Below, piece by piece: positions 49,201 to 58,473 of a DNA stretch of 64,000 nucleotides (position 1 is its first letter; every line of letters starts with the position of its first letter). The stretch is from Haemonchus contortus (lineage: Eukaryota; Nematoda; Chromadorea; Rhabditida; Trichostrongylidae): NCBI GenBank assembly GCA_000469685.2, contig LS997564.1:7590591-7654590 (forward strand), read 5' to 3'. A model generated the notes under the pieces. That model was not told the DNA's origin and searched no databases. It was given only the letters and a program-made list of their open reading frames with translations. The translations under genes were made by a program, and so were the position numbers.

Positions 49201-52200
49201 CGATAACGTCCTGATTTGCCTGGCAAATCTTACTAGAAATCAGGACGAATGTGGTCGAGCCGCTTGTATTCAGGTGAGTGGCCGTAGGTCTACACGATTC
49301 ACGAACTTTCTCATGAAACTGATAACCAGTGAAAGGCAAGGATTGAAGTGGAAAAGAGAAAGCGATACATTCAGATTCTTACACGACGACTCTTCTTAAA
49401 CTTGGGGGAAGCTTCAGTGAATACCAGAGGGAACAGTTTTATATGTCCATGGGCGAAGTTGATGATGTTTTATTCCAACATTCCTTATTTAGAGCACCCT
49501 TGTATGCCTGTCAGAGTAGATTTGATGATAACATTTCGAATTCAAAAAATATTCAGGGCAAAACCCAAAAATTATCCAGAGTAAAATGCATGTGAACTCG
49601 TTGACTTGTATTTTCCGCTTCGAAGTTGGTTCCCTCAATCAACGTCAAAGTTTAATCTCAAAGGCTAATTTTTCAGATAGCCCGGAAGCCAGACTCCGCG
49701 AAAACATTGCTAAATGTGTTGGCAAGTGGCACCGTGGAATGTCAAAACCGAGTGCTCATGGTCATTCACAGGTATGTTTCCTTTTTCGGATCCCTATTTG
49801 GATTAATCGACTTCGTCGATAAGACTAGCAACAGGTACTTCGGATTTCTCAAAGTGAGTCTTAGGTCACGAATTTCAGTACATGTATTTGCGTTGCTGAG
49901 TATAAGTTGTTCTTCCTTGATACCGTCGACGATTACAATCAATCGAATCTGGTCACGTTCACACTGCGACTTCTTTGGAATAATTTTGTGCAATATGTGA
50001 GTCTGTTACTTTTTTTTCAAATAGAAATCCTTCAGATTAAGTTCGAGACAGAATCAGTAAGAGAAGTGATTTGGGTCGCTTTTCGATTGCCGATTTTCGG
50101 TTTAAAAATCGCTCATGGATTCATTTGAACTAATTATTTATCGCACAGTCCAAAAATCCCTTGTAGGATTAAATAATGATTATTGAATAATGATTTCCAA
50201 GGCTGATGAATTTCACTTTCGGGTCGGAAACTTTTTTTTTTGAGGAGCAACTATGAATTCCACGACTCAATTAGGTCAATTGTCCGAGTTCATGGCGCAG
50301 TTTATCCTTAGGTTGATGAACTGGCTGGAGATCGATTATGTTCTGTATAGCACCCTTTTTGGGGTTGAAAAGCGCCATGAGTAGAGGAACTGCGAGTTTA
50401 AAGGCGCAGTTCACGATAAAAATGGTTCCTTCTGAGATGATTGTGATCCCCAAGGGTAGTAGAAGGGATCGAAAAACGGCTAGAAGGGCCATGTAAGGGC
50501 CCAAAACACTCAAAGCGGGCGAGTTCCCCTGGCGTTTGCAGAAGCGGCACCATTCACACCGTGACCAGCTACTTGGCGAGACAGCCACGTGGCCTACTTA
50601 CTTGGACAACTCGTCCAACACTTAATTTTTTATCGAATGTTTAAAATGAAATATTTTTTGTTTATTACTCCTCTACTTCATTTTATTCGTTCACATTTTG
50701 TTTTTACTTTTTTTTTTCAGAACAGCTTCTCTGAAGCCGAACGAATCCATCGTCGTAAACAAATCGATCGTGTACTACGATTGCTGGCAACTCTGTCGAA
50801 GAGTGAAGAACTGCTTCAACAGATCACTGCTATATTCAGGTTAGTTATTCGCTCTATCAATCGTCTACCTCCTTCCAAAGCGAAATTTCACTCGAGGAAG
50901 AAGGGGCTCCCCTTTTCTCTATACTAAGCGGTAGACCGCTCTGACTGGGGTCTCAAGAAGGGTAGAGCGCCGGGGTGGTTGGAATGATTATATCATGCAA
51001 AAAGCTAGTTTGGGGGATAGATCGAATATCTAGGTAATCGGTGATTCACTTCTTCCCAAAAGTGTAAGTTGTAGCGTGCTACCATATTACTTCAGCTTAG
51101 AGAGTATCGTTACGGGCCCGCAAAGACGGCTACCCCACCTTCTTCATGCTACAGCAGAGGGTGCCCCCTTCTCCCCAACTGTTTACCTGACATTGTTTAT
51201 CTAATAATTACTTATATTTGTAAATTATATGTCTGCGTCTTTGTAAGTTTCTATGTAATAGTTTTTCTATGTTTCTATGTATTATTTAAGGAAGATAGTT
51301 GTTATCCGTTACTTCTGTTCGCACGATTATTTTACGGCAACTTTTAAGGGAACATAATCCATTACCATTATTGCGACCGTTCCGCACCAACGATTTCACA
51401 GCTCATCGTGATTTTCTTGAGTTTTTGGACATACTTTCCAGTAATCCTATGAGGTGATTGCTGTTAAATTTCGTTTCTCTGCGATTTGCCCTAATCCATT
51501 ATGATCTGTTATCCAATGTGTTGATATCGACAGGTTCGATTTGATACCGAAATGGCTTAGCACACCAGAATCACAGCAGATCTTGCACTATTACTGCCAG
51601 TTTCAACCGGATCCAAAACTCAGTAAGTTGCAGTTAGATTATTTATTTATATTTTTGTTTATTTGTCTATTTAACAAAGTTTCATCGAAGGTATTGGCAG
51701 AAACGTGTTTCCTGCATAATTGGTATTTTGAAACGGCTTACCTAGCACGAGTATGCGCAATAACTTGGTGCGGTTAGGAATTAGGTGGGGGTAGGCGTAG
51801 AAGAAGGGATCAGTAGTCTGTCGGTGCAAAGGAATCAAAGGAAATCGAATAAAACTATCATATGTTCTGGTTCTTGTTATCGGTTTCGAAGATGGACGAG
51901 TTGCAACGGTGATAGAGACGAAGAGGCCGTATGGTGGGATAGGAAGGGGCAGAGACATTCAGTTATTGAGTCAGCTGTTCTTAGATTTCGCACATAAACT
52001 ACCTGGAACGGTACCAGCCCTTTTTTCGCATCGTCAATACATACTAGACATTCCGCGTGTTTTTTTTGCACATATACACTAATTTTTGATTCATTCAGTC
52101 CCATATGTAAAAATTTGGCTGATTGATTTAATGGTAGTACACTAGGCCTATAGGAGGTGGTGTAATGGTAAGTGGCGCACTATATCGCACGCACGGCCGC

Positions 52201-55200
52201 GGGTTCAAGTCCCTCATCGGTATACGCCTAGGCCAACCAAGCCTTCCATGCCTCCAGGGTCTGTTAATTGGTACCAGACTCGCCTGGGAGAACAAAAGTA
52301 CTGAAACAAAAGAACTGACTTGTACATCGGTGGCCACCGCAAGTCATTGTATAGGCCACATACGCACTCATTACGCCACTACGGTTCTGAACGGAAGTCG
52401 AGTACGGGGGCGCATCCCTTGGACGGGATTGATTAACGCCAAAAGGCATTTTTTTGAGATTATAACGACACATCTCTGATTCCTGTGTTTTTCAGTGGGT
52501 CACGCTCGGAACATTGGCAGTCGGCTGCAGCAGGCGAATGTGGAAGGTATGCAGACGACGTAGCTCCACTCCGTTCCTCCTACGAGGCAGCCAGAGGATT
52601 CATGGAGAACAACTGTGGCGTCAGAGTCAACGGTTCTCGAGCACCAGCCAACTGTCCCTTCTCATCCGGAATGTTGGAACTTTCGGAATCCTTCGAGGCT
52701 TGTCTATACCTATAAGCTTCATATTTTTGCATTATTCATGGTTATTGTTTGTGCATTTACGGGTTTTTTCTATTCGCATATCAATTTTTTAATGACAATT
52801 ACTTGTACATATAGATAAGCTGTCATCTTAGCTGTTTATTAAGTCTTTATTTCCATGTCAGGTATGTCTCGCTCAGAGGACCTCTTAACCCCATTTTGAG
52901 GGTTGTCGGGTGATATTACCATTCTATAGATTCCTCCACATCATCATGTCAAATATCTGTGATCTTGACCATCAGTTGTTTTTTGCTTTTCTAGGATTTA
53001 TTGATCCACAATGTTTATCATAATTGTAGGGTGAATTGAAGTAAATGAAATGACTTATTTCCGAGTTCTTGTGTAAACAATCAATACCGGTAACTTGGAA
53101 GTGATCGAATAGTAGCGGTAGTAACTTGGAAAGCAAAGAATGCTGAGAATTTGGAGTCCAGATGGCTCTTCGTTGTTTCAGTCCCAATCATTTAGAGCGT
53201 GACGTCCTGACATAGGAAATTTCCTTCCATTTTTTATCGCACAGCTTTAGCTCAGCGGGACTGTCCCCATCCCTCCCCCATCCCCCGTGACATGACTGCC
53301 CGTCCTGGCTTGGTGAGCCAAAGCCCTGTATTCCCAATCGCTTTGGAAATGGCCATTGTTATCACCATGGGAGTATATAAATCCAACATGGATCCCTGTT
53401 AGGTCTTTTGGATGGTGCTGCTAACAAAAAGGGCAACGGTATTGTTGAAGTTTGATGAGGTGAAGAATTTTCAAAAAGCTGTGGTCGAGGTCAGGACTAG
53501 ATATTTCGAGAAGTCCCCGGGCGAGGTTCGTATTTCCCTCACTTATGGGGTCGTATTCGCGGCGTGGGGACACTGGAGTTTAGTAGTTTTAGCAGGTTCA
53601 TCGTCTATTCCCTCGATAAGACTCCTCAGAACAGGTCGCTAGCGGAAAATGGAGAGTATTCTCAGCGTCCAACCCAAAAATCTATAATGACTCTTGAGTG
53701 TATTACTAGTAAAACAGGCTTTCCCCAAGGCGTCGGGTATTGAATAGCCGCAGGGTCTGGGTTTTTCCCATATAGGAACCCAAAGAGAATCTTCCTGTTC
53801 CATAAGGGAGGCAATACACGCTCGTGTGGACAAGACTGTTCCCGCGCGGTGATTATCCCTGGCGAACGGGGGACGTGCGATTCGTGCGATTCTGGGTGCG
53901 CGCGGCAAATTGTGCGGCGGAATTCGCGATGATTCAAACAACACTGGCGTCTATCATTGGGGCACAAATTTGAAGTAGAGTACTTTAGTAGGGTCGGACC
54001 ATCCTACCAACCTACTTTACTTCAAATTTGGGCGCAAATGATAAACGTTGCAGTCGTCCAAATCGCACCGAATTTCGCCGCGCAATTTGTCGCGCGCACC
54101 CAGAATCACACGAATCGCAACACACCCCTGGGGAACACCTCTGGTGTAATTGGGGACTGTTTGAAAAAAAAAAACATCCGAAAAAAGAACATGGGTACTC
54201 TCGAATCCCATCAAAAAAGGGGGACAGGGCAGCCTTGACCGACTAAAAAAATCCAATCTTCTTTGTTCTACGAACAATTAACATCATGTTTACGACAGAA
54301 ATGTTTCTCTAACAATAAAGGCTGTTCTCGGCTTGAGGATTTGGACGACGTTGACGCCCAATGACGACTGGAATACAGGAAAAGCAATCGGTCGTGGAGA
54401 CCAGTTTCCGTCAAGGCATGTGACGAATTGTCCGAGTTGTTATCAGAGAACGCCTTGTCTTACGACACCCAATTGTTACGGATAGCGATTTGTTTTCGTC
54501 CACTATGACATTCCCGATTACGCCTTCGCCTGGAGCTATCGAATCCGACAATCGTTTGATACTTCTAACGAGACGGTCATCTTGAATGTTGCTCCTCCCG
54601 ATTCTGGACTGTTACGCAAACTCGTAGGAGATTCTTTTGAGGACCTTCTGTACCCCTTGGATTAGGCTTGAGCGGCCCGCACACCCCATCACATTTGAGT
54701 ATACCGGCTCATTATATTCCCACAGTATTAATATATGATATCATTCCGAGAATTGTTATGCCCTCTAAATAGGACGGTTTGGGCATACGCTTCAGTCTGA
54801 CATTTAATCATGTGGGATATTAAGAACCATATGTATGTGTTATAATTTTTTAGAATTTTTCGATGCTATTCAAGACCGTTTCGCGATAAGCCCCACCTTT
54901 TACTTCTATTCAAAATCGTAGTGACGTTTAAAGGCACCGTTCACGATAAAAAAAGTTATTGAGTTCTTACCTTATTAATACTCAGCGGCCCCCATGGGTT
55001 GTAGAAGGGTCCTTCTCACTCCCGCTATTTCGACGTCCAGGGCATAGTGGCGGGCCCGTTGTTGTCGTAATTCGCATCTCCGCCCCTCGACCGATGTCAC
55101 CTTAGACGAGTGTCGAGACGACACAGTGTCATGTAATCGCGTCAGGACCCACCCTGAATTGCAAATTGGCAAATTGCCAGAGACGCAATGTGTTATCTGC

Positions 55201-57194
55201 TATTGCATTACGTCTCTGGCAATTTGCCAATTTGCAATTCAGGGTGGGTCCTGACGCGATTACATGACACTGTGTCGTCTCGACACTCGTCTAACGTGAC
55301 ACCGATCGTCTCTAACCGACGCTCTATCAATGTGAAACTCGTCCAACCCCCTTTCCAGCTCTTTTTTTGGCCCTTTGTAATTCTTTTTGTTCATCGTTTT
55401 TTGCGTTTTTTTCGTTGTTATCGCTTCATTCCAGAGTAGTTCTATCAATTCCCGTCAAAAAAGGGTACCCTAACTTTTTGTGAATGGTGCCTTTAAATGC
55501 GTATGTGGCCTATACAATGACTTGCGGGAGCCACCCTACGTACACGTACACGTCACAGCTTTTATCCTCCCGGACTCTGGTACATATTAACCGATCCAGA
55601 AAGGACGCAAGAATCGGGAGCCAAAGCTGATATCCATTTAGGGTTCGATCCTTGGAGCATGTGTGTGTGTGTTAGTGCGCTGTTTGCCACTATACCGTTC
55701 CCGCTTATGTATCACATTGCATTAGGTGAATATTACTACATTACATGACACATTTTGATACTGACTCGGTGTTTTTTACCTTCACAGACAAGAATGAAAT
55801 CAAATTAAATCCATTAAAGGAAGGATCGATTGACGATACTCGGGTATCGATCGTTGGTTTGATTTCCGAATCGATACCTGTGCATTGGCGTCTCCAGTGG
55901 ACATTAGTCAACCAATTCATTCACAGAATTTCACTCTGCCTAGAACTCAGTAATTGTTTTTGTTTCTCTATTCTTTGACACCCCGACTAATAGTAAAAGG
56001 ATGTCTGTAGACAGTGATAGTGTTTGGCAAGTGGCGCTCACGCATGGCCTCGGATTGATATTTACCTAGGTAGCCAAGCCTATCATCCTCCCGCAAGTGG
56101 TTAATTGGTACCATATTTGTCTGGGAGGATAAATGTACTGACCAGTACAGCGGCTGCCCACCACAAGTCACTGTGAATCCCACATACACATTCAAACACC
56201 GGTACGATTCTAAATGGAAGTCGCACTCTGCCAAACCCTTTATTGTTTCAAACGTTTAACAGTACGGTTCCGAGATCTTACCGTACTTCCATATTGCCTA
56301 ATACGTACTATTACAACATATACTTTAAGTCGGATATTTATTCCAATATTTTGTGCTATTTCTGAATATTTAGCGTGTAACAGTAGAGCAAGGCTACACT
56401 GATATAGGTGGGTATTTCTCCCCGAAAGTCGCGTCGCGCTAGCCGCACCCGCCGCGTACTGCACAAGTGCGATGGATGATTGGAACGCGCAATCTGTGAG
56501 CCAAAGCCCTTTGATCATTTACCACTCCTAGCCACTTCGTTTTTTTTTCCTATAGGCCTCGATCATTGGTCATTGATAATAGGTTGATATTCAATAGTTC
56601 TGTTATGACAAAAACGAACACAAAAAACAACAATCAAAACAAATCAAAAAGTCAGTGCAAGCAACAAAAAAATAGGACCTATCAATGCTAAATGCGGTGA
56701 TTACCGTTCGGGGAGAGGTCCTGCCACAGCAGTGATATTACTGTAAAGAAATGGACCCGGCTAAACATCCCACTTTCGGGGATTCCTTATATATGCATTG
56801 CGCCACATACAGTTCCTAGTTTGCGGTTTTTCTTTTGTCTGATTTCTTGGTAATACTTATCGGAATTAATTTTTTCACGTTCTTCAATCTGGATTGTTCA
56901 TCTCGGGAGGTCTTGAGAAAAAAGAATCACAACTTCATGGCAGCTGGGTGATTATTTCGGCTCTGCGTTTCTTTTTCGATGAATTCGTTTACAACGATCA
57001 TTTTATTATCCCTCGAACGATCCGCCGCTCTCCTTAACTTTGTTTGGAACGTTTTTTTCTGAACCTTAGCTGAAATAGGTCACTACGGAAAAATTGTAGC
57101 CGAACTCTCGCGTCAAGGAGAAGTGCTGCAGCCGTTTTCCCAAGCCTTTGATGGTTGTTTTGGGAAGAACTCTGAGAACAATGATGAGAAATAA
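43243..57194 (+). CDS. wrm-1: WRM-1-like divergent beta-catenin (armadillo protein), 20 exons, 815 aa
   Basis: In C. elegans, WRM-1 binds the kinase LIT-1 and drives nuclear export of POP-1/TCF in asymmetric divisions. Exons: 43243-43358, 44100-44259, 44782-44922, 45159-45278, 46141-46278, 46599-46717, 46791-46880, 47335-47449, 47979-48140, 48333-48434, 48741-48875, 49088-49273, 49677-49771, 49879-49996, 50721-50839, 51349-51453, 51534-51622, 52496-52546, 55788-55949, 57070-57194. All phases agree and the sum is 2448 nt. The N-terminus (~1-165) is disordered, Pro/Ser rich, with HASPFRPAN, NAQTAQWMDSQYLAGV and a Met/Ser-rich MSMMSGMSQMSLGNMSQ; its order and motifs match my recollection of WRM-1, as does the length (796 aa in C. 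elegans). Residues ~165-700 form alpha-helical repeats (DPEIRRKAANSVQSMARQR; LRSSATTLLTLISTES; ITDNVLICLANLTRNQ). Exon 18 and the acceptor of exon 16 (TTTTAAG) are the least certain. Confidence 0.85.
47104..47188 (+). mobile_element. tRNA-like head, probable SINE relic in wrm-1 intron 7
   Basis: GTCCTGTAGTGTAATTGATA resembles an A box and GAGTTCAAATCTCG a B box at tRNA spacing. It differs from the main SINE family. No acceptor stem closes well, so it is not a working tRNA gene. Confidence 0.45.
50397..50590 (+). mobile_element. Fragment of the TTTAAAGGC palindromic element, wrm-1 intron 14
   Basis: GTTTAAAGGCGCAGTTCACG followed by ATAAAAATGG and GTAGTAGAAGGG parallels the left end of the element at 54927-55497 (TTTAAAGGCACCGTTCACGA, GTTGTAGAAGGG). 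Only this end was recognised, so it is a partial or diverged copy. Confidence 0.5.
52150..52460 (+). mobile_element. tRNA-derived SINE, copy 5 (full length), wrm-1 intron 18
   Basis: Head AGGAGGTGGTGTAATGGTAA with A box, then B box GGTTCAAGTCCC, GCCAACCAAGCCTTCC, AATTGGTACCAGACTCGCC, GGCCACCGCAAGTCATTG, GGCCACATACGCACTC and GGGACGGGATTGATTAACGCC-like sequence. It lies just before exon 18 (52496). Confidence 0.85.
53830..54180. mobile_element. Palindromic MITE in wrm-1 intron 18
   Basis: Two arms of ~170 bp in inverted orientation around 53990. GGCACAAATTTGAAGTAGAG (left) matches the complement of TACTTCAAATTTGGGCGC (right). The block GCGCGCACCCAGAATC plus an adjacent CGCACGAATCGCA-type sequence appears in both arms. 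ORFs on the two strands both encode CRAHPESHES, which confirms the inverted repeat. No transposase. Confidence 0.7.
54927..55497. mobile_element. TTTAAA-flanked palindromic element inserted in a SINE
   Basis: 571 bp with terminal inverted repeats: left TTTAAAGGCACCGTTCACGA, right complement TTTAAAGGCACCATTCACAA. The TTTAAA or inner TTAA at both ends may be the target duplication, as in piggyBac-type elements. No transposase ORF was seen, so it is a non-autonomous fold-back element. Confidence 0.7.
55102..55294. repeat. 89-bp inverted repeat with 15-nt loop (strong hairpin)
   Basis: Arms 55102-55190 and 55206-55294 are complementary over 89 positions with one mismatch (C55186). The loop is TGTTATCTGCTATTG. 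Pairing continues more weakly outward (CCGATGTCACC / CGTGACACCGATCG). This is the core of the element at 54927-55497, inside wrm-1 intron 18. Confidence 0.9.
56005..56230 (+). mobile_element. tRNA-derived SINE, copy 7 (diverged), wrm-1 intron 19
   Basis: GTGTTTGGCAAGTGGCGCTC, TAGCCAAGCCTATCATCC, GGTTAATTGGTACCATATT and CCACCACAAGTCACTGTG define the family. The B box is degraded. Confidence 0.65.
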
Positions 57195-57195
57195 A
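57190..57195 (+). terminator. Poly(A) signal overlapping the wrm-1 stop codon
   Basis: AATAAA begins in the last sense codon (AAA) and contains the TAA stop. No other AATAAA was seen nearby, which would give a very short 3' UTR. Confidence 0.5.
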
Positions 57196-57199
57196 GGCT

Positions 57200-57475
57200 T
57201 TGATGTTAATCAATTCCGTTCTGGGATGCGCCTCGCACTTGACTTCCACTCAAATTCGTAGTGACGGTCTAAGTGCGTATGTATGCTAAACAATGAATTG
57301 CGAAGTGAATGAATGTGACCAGCCAATGTACGAGAAAGTTGCTTTTATACTTCGGAGTCTCGTACCGATTAACCGATCATGAAGAGATAGTTGGACTAGG
57401 CTGGTATTTGTTGGGATTTGCTCAGTGGACCATGCTTGTGCACTATCTGGCACCACATAACTTCTCCCCTCCTCA
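57200..57475 (-). mobile_element. tRNA-derived SINE, copy 8, directly after wrm-1
   Basis: The minus strand carries the body from TGCCAGATAGTGCACAAGC through CGGTACGAGACTCCGAAG and TTCGTCACTAC-type blocks to GGCGCATCCCAGAACGGAAT and TTGATTAACATC. Its 3' end begins within a few bases of the wrm-1 stop. Confidence 0.65.
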
Positions 57476-58105
57476 CTAGGTGCCAATACAAAAAAGCAAG
57501 GATAATCCTGCAAGTTGGCACATTGTCGATAAATAAATAGTTTGTAAGGATTCTAAGCAAGAAAGATGAATACGAGACCTGTTTTTCATTTTCATGAAGA
57601 AGAAACAAAACCCGCTTTTTTATGGTCGCGGTAGTCCCTGAACCTATTCAATGAGTGAGGCTATGCTTGAGAGTCGTTTCGAACGATAAGACGACGAGAA
57701 AGAATTGGTAGCATCCTTAAGGCGAGTAGGGATCGTACACCGTTTCTTCTACTGTGAAAAAGATAAGCAATTCTTTTAGAAGATGCGATCGAAGATAGTT
57801 CCAAAAGTGTGGGAATCCAGAATTTCATATTTGAGTCTTAGTGAGCTCACACTTGCATAGATGTAATAGCTGAAGCTCATGAGGAGTGTTGATAGTCAGA
57901 CTTTGAGGGCTTAGCGAATTGGTGCCGGAAAATCAGATTCATGGACGGATTCGAGAGTATTGGCTCAGTCATGAAGCTTCTTTTCTTCAAAGGAGCACTA
58001 CTCACCTTAAGCTAACTTTCAGATAAGTCCCATCTTAAGAAAAGTATCCGTTAGCTGAACTTCTCATGTGATTTTCGGCAATTTTTGCCACCGTTTACCC
58101 TACAG
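57476..58105. other. Intergenic DNA between wrm-1 and the orphan exon
   Basis: Should contain the upstream exons of the frame at 58106-58340 if that gene is real, but none with the required phase 2 end was found. Confidence 0.35.
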
Positions 58106-58340
58106 GAAGAGGCTTCTGTTTGTGACAGTTGCATCATCATCAGCTTGGTTGGATGATCAGTTTGGAACAAAGGCATCTGGGCCGACAGGCTTTGTTGATT
58201 CTCCAAAAGCGGTGACGCAATCCTTCCTATTCGTAACCGATCCGATCCGTGTTTGCTACGAGTTTTCGGCTAAAAACGGCTTGACAGGCGTCATCCGTGA
58301 AGCATCACATTGGCGTACAGGTCGGAATGGACTGAAATGA
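58106..58340 (+). CDS. Orphan 3' exon of an unrecognised gene (partial)
   Basis: The exon follows a GTTTACCCTACAG acceptor, starts in phase 2 and encodes about 77 residues ending at TGA (58338-58340): KRLLFVTVASSSAWLDDQ, then GPTGFVDSPKAV, and a C-terminal REASHWRTGRNGLK. Composition and a single good frame favour coding. No family recognised. It cannot continue wrm-1, whose exon 19 ends in phase 1 and joins well to 57070. The stop lies 133 bp before the next gene's ATG, a spacing typical of nematode operons. Confidence 0.45.
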
Positions 58341-58455
58341 TTCTTCTGTTTACTCATGAATTCCCCTATCTCGTAACTAATTCTCTCGTGGAAACCCTCG
58401 ACCTTCAAGTGCCATTTCGTCGAGGAGGTTTCTTTTTAGGAGACTTATTTTGACT

Positions 58456-58471
58456 TTTTCTTTCATTCCAG
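58456..58471 (+). promoter_or_regulatory. Putative trans-splice acceptor
   Basis: CTTTTTCTTTCATTCCAG lies two bases before the ATG of the ShKT-nitrobindin gene. A pyrimidine-rich acceptor this close to the start, with no need of an upstream exon, is typical of spliced-leader addition. Confidence 0.55.
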
Positions 58472-58473
58472 CG

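Larger units (their letters stand above)
54880..55704 (-). mobile_element. tRNA-derived SINE, copy 6, split by a palindromic element
   Basis: Body sequence TTCAAAATCGTAGTGACG stops at 54926 and continues as TGCGTATGTGGCCTATACAA at 55498. The head with a B-box-like AGGGTTCGATCC and A box lies near 55640-55704 on the minus strand. Joining the flanks restores the order seen in intact copies, so the middle (54927-55497) is an insertion. Confidence 0.7.

Noticed and set aside
51541..51777. ORF start near 51541 as an independent gene
   Set aside because: It is the interior of wrm-1 exon 17 preceded by a CAG acceptor; no ATG or promoter context.
52485..52715. 76-residue ORF over exon 18 of wrm-1
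   Set aside because: Its frame does not match the phase 1 end of exon 17; the phase-correct frame is short and leads to a strong GAAG|GTATGC donor at 52547.
55788..55978. Ending wrm-1 at the in-frame TGA at 55976-55978
   Set aside because: A GTAATT donor at 55950 joins in phase to 57070-57194, which gives a better hydrophilic C-terminus and a poly(A) signal.
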